Of a DNA stretch of 64,000 bases, positions 58,735 through 64,000 are shown in pieces. The notes under the pieces were generated by a model. That model was not told the DNA's origin. It saw only the letters and a program-made list of their open reading frames with translations, and did not search any database. The position numbers were made by a program, and so were the translations under genes. The stretch is from Hyperoodon ampullatus (taxonomy: Eukaryota; Chordata; Mammalia; Artiodactyla; Ziphiidae), in contig OX457060.1 of NCBI GenBank assembly GCA_949752795.1, positions 1,096,501 through 1,160,500 of the forward strand, in the 5' to 3' direction. The stretch's first letter is position 1. The number at the start of each line of letters is the position of its first letter.

Positions 58735-59060
58735 ATTGCTATGTAACAAATCTTGCCAAAACTCAGTGACTTGACACAAAAACTATTTTATTAGTAGTTC
58801 TCACCAGTCTTTGGATTGGCTGAGCTCAGCTTAACAGTTCTGCTACTTGTGATGTTGGTTGAGGCTGCAGCCAACTGGGGGCTCGACTGGGCTGAAGAGT
58901 TGGGCTGCAGGGTCCAAGCTGGCTCACTCACATGGCTGAGAGCTGATGCTGGCTGGCAGCTGGGAGCTCAGCTGGGGCTGTTGGCTGAAATGTCGACACA
59001 TAGCCTCTTCATGTGGCTTGGGATTCCCACAGTATGGCAGCTGGGCTAGGAGAGGGAGTA
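58735..59060 (-). mobile_element. Old LTR-like repeat, family unassigned
   Basis: 'ttacccattgctatgtaaca', 'cttggattggctgagctc'-like text and 'tggctcactcacatggctga' resemble a mammal-wide old LTR in complement. Confidence 0.5.
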
Positions 59061-59074
59061 TCCTAAGAACAAGT

Positions 59075-59255
59075 GTTCCAAGCACTGATTTGGCTCTAAG
59101 GCCTTGGATAAATTACCTAATCTCTTGGAGGCTAAGCTTCTCCATCTTCCAAATGAAGATAATACCTTCCCCATCCGATTTCTGTGAAGACTAAATGAGA
59201 CAATACATGTAAAGTCCTTCACACAGGGCTCCATAAACAAGAGTGGGTTATGATC
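59075..59255 (+). mobile_element. MIR SINE
   Basis: 'ggccttggataaattaccta', 'tccatcttccaaatgaagat' and 'tgagacaatacatgtaaagt' in forward order. Confidence 0.88.
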
Positions 59256-59451
59256 ATGGCCACACCAACACTTAATCCTAGAACATCCTTGATAGTACCT
59301 GCTGAATCTCTCCATTCTTTCTCCCTGGCTCATACAAATTGCTGAGCTGCCACCCCTGACTTGAAGAAAAGGAGGTTGCCTTCTTTAGTGGGTTCCTGTA
59401 GGACTAGATGCAGAAATCAGAAACTATGACATGACTCCTTGGAATGTACTT
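59256..59451 (+). other. Unassigned spacer
   Basis: Nothing recognised. Confidence 0.4.
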
Positions 59452-59804
59452 TTTTAAAATAAATTTATTCATTTATTTATTTATTTTGGCCATGTTTGGT
59501 CTTCGTTGCTGTGTGCAGGCTTCCTCTAGTTGCTGCAAGAGGGGGCTACTTCTTATTGTGGTGCGCGGGCTTCTCATTGCAATGGCTTCTCTTGTGGAGC
59601 ACAGGCTCTAGGCACGCGGGCTTCAGTAGTTGTGGCACGAAGGCTCAGTAGTTGTGGCTCGTGGGCTCTAGAGTGCAGGCTCAGTAGTTGTGGCGCACGG
59701 GCTTAGTTGCTCTGTGGCATGTGGGATCTTCCCCGAAAAGGACTCTAACTGGCATCCCCTGCAATGGCAGGTGGAGTCTTAATCACTGTGCCACCAGGGA
59801 AGTC
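59452..59804 (-). mobile_element. Long CHR-family SINE
   Basis: The complement of the long form with an A/T-rich tail, ending 'gccaccagggaagtcc'. Three similar 'cagtagttgtggc' blocks lie at 59625-59695. The imperfect flank repeat is TGGAATGTACTT / TGGAATATATCT. Confidence 0.92.
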
Positions 59805-59965
59805 CTGGAATATATCTTAAAGGGAAAAAATATATCTTACAAGTATTCAAAGATATTTGAATGTTCTTTGCAGCAGGGTGTATAACATCTTATCAATAGA
59901 AACTTATCAACCTAAATATCTATCAATAAGGGATGGAATATGATACATCCATATTCTACTGGATA
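59805..59965 (+). mobile_element. Old L1 3' fragment
   Basis: 'cctaaatatctatcaataag' and 'gatacatccatattctactg' resemble an L1 3' end. It may be the left part of the L1 that resumes at 61060. Confidence 0.55.
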
Positions 59966-60399
59966 TTTGTTGCTTTTAGAGTATCTAGCATCTGATCTTC
60001 CTTCCTTTTAAGGGAAAATTCTAAAACAAGAAAGAAGCACCCCTGCTTTCCACTACAGAAGCAGGAAGAAGGCAGATATGCCTACTCCCTGCTCCCTGGA
60101 AGGCAAGGTACAAGCATGTGAGCTGAGTGGCCAGTGTGATGCTCCTGCCTAAGGTTTTGCCCACAAAGACACAGGGACAGTTAGTGCTTTTCAAGATTGC
60201 CCCGTTGGCAGTGGAGCCTAGATTCCAGTGGCATAGAGGTAAGCGTCTGGGGGGGGGGCAGAGCTGCCTCAACGAGCTAGACTACTCACCTTGGAACTGT
60301 TATGTGCGAGAGAAATAAACTTCTATATTCATTAAGTCACTCTTAGTTGAACTTTCTTTGTTATGGTATCTTAGCTTATCCTAATTATGGTGATTTTAG
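59966..60399 (+). other. Possible LTR remnant
   Basis: The ending 'gagagaaataaacttctata' and 'ttgttatggtatcttagctt' has the look of an old LTR 3' end. Family unassigned. A run of nine G lies at 60250-60258. Confidence 0.4.
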
Positions 60400-60965
60400 A
60401 ACATGGCCACAAATTCTCTGATACTCCTCCCATTGAGAAGTAGAGAGTATGTCCCCTCCTTTTGAATCTGAGCAGGCTTGTGACCACTTCAATCACTGGA
60501 CCTTGGTGGAAGTGACTTCCAGGGCTAGGTCATGAAAGGCCATGCAGCTTCCTCCCTGCTTGCTGGGACACCAGCTCCTGGAGCACTGAGCCATCTTGTA
60601 AGAAGTCAGACTAGCCAGAGGCTGCCACACTGTGAGGAAGCCCAAGCCATGCAGAGAGACCTCATATAGGCACTCTGATCAAGAGTCCCCACTCAGCCCA
60701 TAGTCCAACTCATGCCATCCCAATCTCCAACATGTGCATGAAGAAGCCTCCAGATGATTCCACCCCCACCCCACCCCAGCCTTTCATTTCACTCCTAGTT
60801 TGAGTTTTCCCAGCCGAGGTCCCAGACATTGTGGCATCATCCCTGCTGTTCCCTATTGGAATTCCTGACCCACAGAATTTATGAATATATTAAAATGGTG
60901 ATTCTTTTATTCCACTAAGTCTTATGGGTTGTTACACAACAAGAGCTAATGGAACTCTAAACTGA
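60400..60965 (+). mobile_element. MLT1-type MaLR LTR
   Basis: 'gggctaggtcatgaaaggcc', 'gccatcttgtaagaagtcag' and 'attcctgacccacagaattt' fit an older MLT1 LTR. Confidence 0.75.
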
Positions 60966-61059
60966 CATATCATAGATTCTATGGGCTATCCAATACCCTT
61001 CAAAAAATTTCCTTTTCTGCTAATTAAGTTAACCACGGTTTGTTTCTGTTGTTGCCATC

Positions 61060-61690
61060 CACAGTCTCAGTTGGTAGATATACAATGAAACACTATGCAA
61101 CCCTTAAGCTGAGGTAGCTCTGTATTAACTGTCACAGAAAGAAGTTCGTAATGTAGTTTTAAGAGAAAATGGCAGATTCAAAAATAGTAGGTACAGAATG
61201 GTTACGGTTTTGTAAAATAAAATTGGGGTTTTTTTCATAAATTTTTTTATTTTATTTATTTATTTTTGGCTGCTTTGGGTCTTCGCTGCTGCGTGCGGGC
61301 TTTCTCTAGTTGCGGTGAGCGTGGTTACTCTTTGTTGTGGTGTGCGTGCTTCTCATTGTGGTGGCTTCTCTTGTTGCGGAGCACGGGCTCTAGGCGTGTG
61401 GGCTGCAGTAGTTGTGGTGCACGGGCTTAGCTGCTCCGCGGCATGTGGGATCTTCCCATTCCAGGGATCAAACCCGTGTCCCCTGCATTGGCAGGTGGAT
61501 TCTTAACCACTGCACCACCAGGGAAGTCCCAAAATTGTTATTTTTGCATAGAATAAATTCTAAGATGCTATGTACCAAAATTATACAGTATTGTCTTTAG
61601 GTATAGGAATTATAAGTTTTTTTCTTATGCTTACCTGTATTTTCTATTTATAATGAAGCTCATTACAGTTACATGTGTAATTTTTTAACT
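61060..61690 (+). mobile_element. Old L1 3' region split by a SINE
   Basis: 'aatgaaacactatgcaaccc', then after the SINE 'gcttacctgtattttctatt'. It fits an old L1 3' end. Confidence 0.6.
61226..61530 (-). mobile_element. Long CHR-family SINE
   Basis: The complement of the long form, from 'ggctgctttgggtcttcgct' to 'accaccagggaagtccc'. The short flank repeat AAAATTG lies at 61219-61225 and 61531-61537. Confidence 0.92.
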
Positions 61691-61839
61691 AAGAATATTA
61701 AAAAAAAATAAAGCCAGGGTTATAGATGCATAAATTTAAGAATGCCTGGAGTACTTCTCCACCCCTGGGGATTTTGCACATTGGCCAATGAGAGGCCTTG
61801 CAGCACAATCTTTGGGGAGTGGTAGCCCCATTAGGCAAT

Positions 61840-62330
61840 GTAGTAGCCCCTAATAATTTCTCCCCTTCCTATAAACATATGCTGTTCCTCACATCAAGAA
61901 GTATGGTTTATTTCCCCTTTCCTTGAATCTGGGCTGTCCCTGTGACAGCTTTGCCAGTGGAATGCAGTATAAGCTGTTCGAGGACTTCTGATCTCAAGTC
62001 TTAGGAGATTTGGCAGCTTCTGTTTCCTTGCTCTTACACACTTGTTCTTGGGATGTTCCCTCTCAGAACCTAGCCCAAGCCATGTGCAGAGGTCACATGA
62101 AGCAGAACCAAGATGTTTCCATTGGCAGAATTAGGTGAGCTCCTAGCCAACAGCCAGCACCAACTGCCAGCCATGGGAATAAGTCATTTGGGATTCCAGC
62201 CCAGTTGAGCCCCGAAGACTGCAGGTCCAACAGACATCATGTGGGACAGAAGAACCCCCCAGCTGATCCCTGTTAACCCACAGACTCATGAGAGATATTA
62301 ACATGGTGGTTGCTTTAAACCAATGAGTTT
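61840..62330 (+). mobile_element. MLT1-type MaLR LTR
   Basis: 'ccttgaatctgggctgtccc', 'ccagccatgggaataagtca' and 'ggtggttgctttaaaccaat' fit an old MLT1 LTR. The stretch 61691-61839 before it is unassigned. Confidence 0.72.
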
Positions 62331-62334
62331 GGGG

Positions 62335-62965
62335 GCCTCCAAGATGGCTCCACTGATCCCCACCTCTTGATATTTACACCTTGTATAGTCACTTTGCACA
62401 CTGTACCAGGGCTCGTCTGTGTGACCGATAGAATAGACCGGAAGTGATGTACACGGTAGGTTACTTCCAAGATTAGATGATAAAAGACCTCGTGGCTCCT
62501 GTCTTGGCCACTCCCTCAGGTCACTCTTCATGTTCTGAGCAGCCCCTGGGAGAGAGGTTCACATAGGATGACCAACATATCCCCATGTTGCCCAGGACTG
62601 AAGTTTTAGACTGAAATTCTCACATCCTGAGAACACCCTTAATCCAGGGCAAACCAGGATGATTGGTCACCCTACGCCTATGTGGTGAGGAAGTGAGGCT
62701 TCTGGACAACAGGGAGCAAGAAACCAAGGCCTCCTACCAACAGCCACATGAGGGAGGCATCTCAGGAGCAAATCTACCAGCCCCAGTCAAGCCTTGGGCC
62801 AACTGCAGCCCCAGCCAACAGCTCAACTGCAACCTCATGAAAGACCCTGATCCAGAGCCACCCAGGTAAGGTGACCCCCAGAGACTGTGAGACAATAAAT
62901 ACTGATTATTTTAAGCTGCTCAATGTGGGGTAGTTTTTTAAACAGCAATAGGTAACTTATGCAGG
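62335..62965 (+). mobile_element. MLT1-type MaLR LTR with nested DNA element
   Basis: 'aagacctcgtggctcctgtc', then after the insertion 'gaagtgaggcttctggacaa', 'agcaaatctaccagccccag' and 'ttaagctgctcaatgtgggg'. It is in the same orientation as the preceding LTR. Confidence 0.8.
62565..62673 (+). mobile_element. Small palindromic DNA element inside the LTR
   Basis: The ends AGGATGACCA and TGGTCACCCT are inverted repeats with one mismatch. The inside 'tgttgcccaggactgaag' and 'aatccagggcaaaccaggat' also partly pairs. Confidence 0.75.
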
Positions 62966-63804
62966 TGGTCTGATACCCCCTAATAGATAACAGGAACGAG
63001 TGGTTAACAGATATTGATCTCCCCCTGTTTTAAACAGCTGTGATGGTCTTTCTCTTTGGGGATTTCTTTTCCTTTCCTGAAAATCAACCTGAGGGAATTC
63101 TGCTTCTAGAGTTCCTGAAGAACAGTGGCTGGCAGGGCCCCTGGTGGCTGCTGCTTGAGCTCATTCCAACTCTTGTTTTCCAAGCTTTAACAATGAATCT
63201 CTTGGGCTCACAAAGTCCTCCTGCCTCTCCACTTCTGAATGCTCTCTGAGGCTGTCCTGATTTCCCTGAAGGCCTGAGGTGCTTACCTGGGCTGCTTAAA
63301 TCACCTTCTCTGCTAGAAAGTATCCCTTGATCTCTGGCAACATGGATATCTGTGTGCAGAGAGCAATGCACAGGGTGCATGTCCTGTCAGACATGCAGAT
63401 ATTCTGTGGGGGCCTGAGGGGTCTTAACCTAAAATCTCTTCTAACCAGGCACCAAGGTATCTGAGATTTCACCTTTCAAATGTGATTAATTCATTTGGGA
63501 GGCACAAATTATCCACTAGCACCTTCTTCAGAATGAGTTTATTAAAGACATTCTGCCCTGCCCAGGATAGCATAGGAGTACAGTAGTTGGAACTTAATCC
63601 AGGGAAGCACAAAAGGCAGGTGGGATCTCAAAAGCTGACCTTGGACCACCTCCTAATACATTAGACTGACTCTATGTACAGTTAGGCTGCAGGGCGGCAC
63701 GTGTGCAGGGCACCCAGCATGCTCAGCGGCAGGCTACTGTGCACACCCAAAGAACCAGAGACGCACTGCAGAGTGAATGAAGGTGTAAGTACCATTCACT
63801 GACC
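62966..63804 (+). other. Intergenic sequence without recognised elements
   Basis: No repeat or exon that I can support. Confidence 0.45.
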
Positions 63805-64000
63805 TGTTAGATCCCCGGGGCTGCCCTAGCAAAGTGCCACAAGCTGGGTGGCTGAAAACAACAGAAAGGTATTCTCTCATAGTCCTGGAGGCTAGATGTC
63901 CAAATTAAGGTGTCAGCAGGGCTGGTTTCTTCTGAGAGCTGTGAGGGTAAATCTGTGCCAATCTTCTACCCTAGCTTCTGGTGGTTTGCTGGCAGGCGTT
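63805..64000 (-). mobile_element. MLT1-type MaLR LTR, cut by the window edge
   Basis: 'aagctgggtggctgaaaaca' and 'agtcctggaggctagatgtc' are the complement of an MLT1 3' end. It continues past 64000. Confidence 0.75.

Noticed and set aside
24786..64000. Exons of the next gene downstream of BFSP2
   Set aside because: I scanned the frames for recognisable domains and splice-bounded exons and saw none. In human the region after BFSP2 is a long intergenic gap, which fits.

Overview
The window is nuclear DNA from a whale or dolphin. The main evidence is about twenty tRNA-derived SINE copies of the CHR type, whose 5' end reads CTTCCCTGGTGGCGCAGTGG and whose internal box reads GGTTCGTGCCCCGGTCCGGG. 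This type is known from Cetacea and close cetartiodactyl relatives. Several L1 3' ends of the cetartiodactyl kind point the same way. Splice sites follow GT-AG rules, and there is no bacterial, plasmid or phage content.

Positions 1-24785 hold the 3' half of BFSP2 on the plus strand. BFSP2 encodes phakinin (CP49), the lens-fibre beaded-filament protein. Exons 3-7 are at 415-571, 1531-1692, 15559-15690, 22090-22310 and 24497 to about 24785. They encode the last 224 complete residues, the second half of the intermediate-filament rod. Exon sizes (157, 162, 132, 221) follow the ancestral keratin/vimentin pattern (157, 162, 126, 221) except for six extra bases in exon 5. All four introns inside the window have good donors and acceptors, and the reading frame is open throughout. 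The stop codon begins one base into exon 7, so the protein has no tail domain, as expected for phakinin. Exons 1 and 2 and the promoter lie upstream of the window.

The best observation is codon TGG at 1660-1662. It gives tryptophan where human phakinin has Arg287, and Arg287Trp is a reported human dominant cataract mutation. The numbering was cross-checked with two other human mutation sites (Glu233 and Arg339), which fall on E and R here.

Positions 24786-64000 appear intergenic. I found no further exon, processed gene copy or RNA gene there. The content is layered repeats: old L1 and L2 LINEs, MIRs, MLT1-type MaLR solo LTRs, hAT and Tigger DNA-transposon fossils, and younger CHR SINEs and L1 3' ends inserted into them, often with clear target-site duplications. 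A roughly 1 kb, 21-bp minisatellite at 43275-44310 produces the longest open frames of the window; these are artefacts of a period divisible by three. Repeat family names were assigned by eye and subfamily is uncertain unless stated. I did not find a new multi-gene system.
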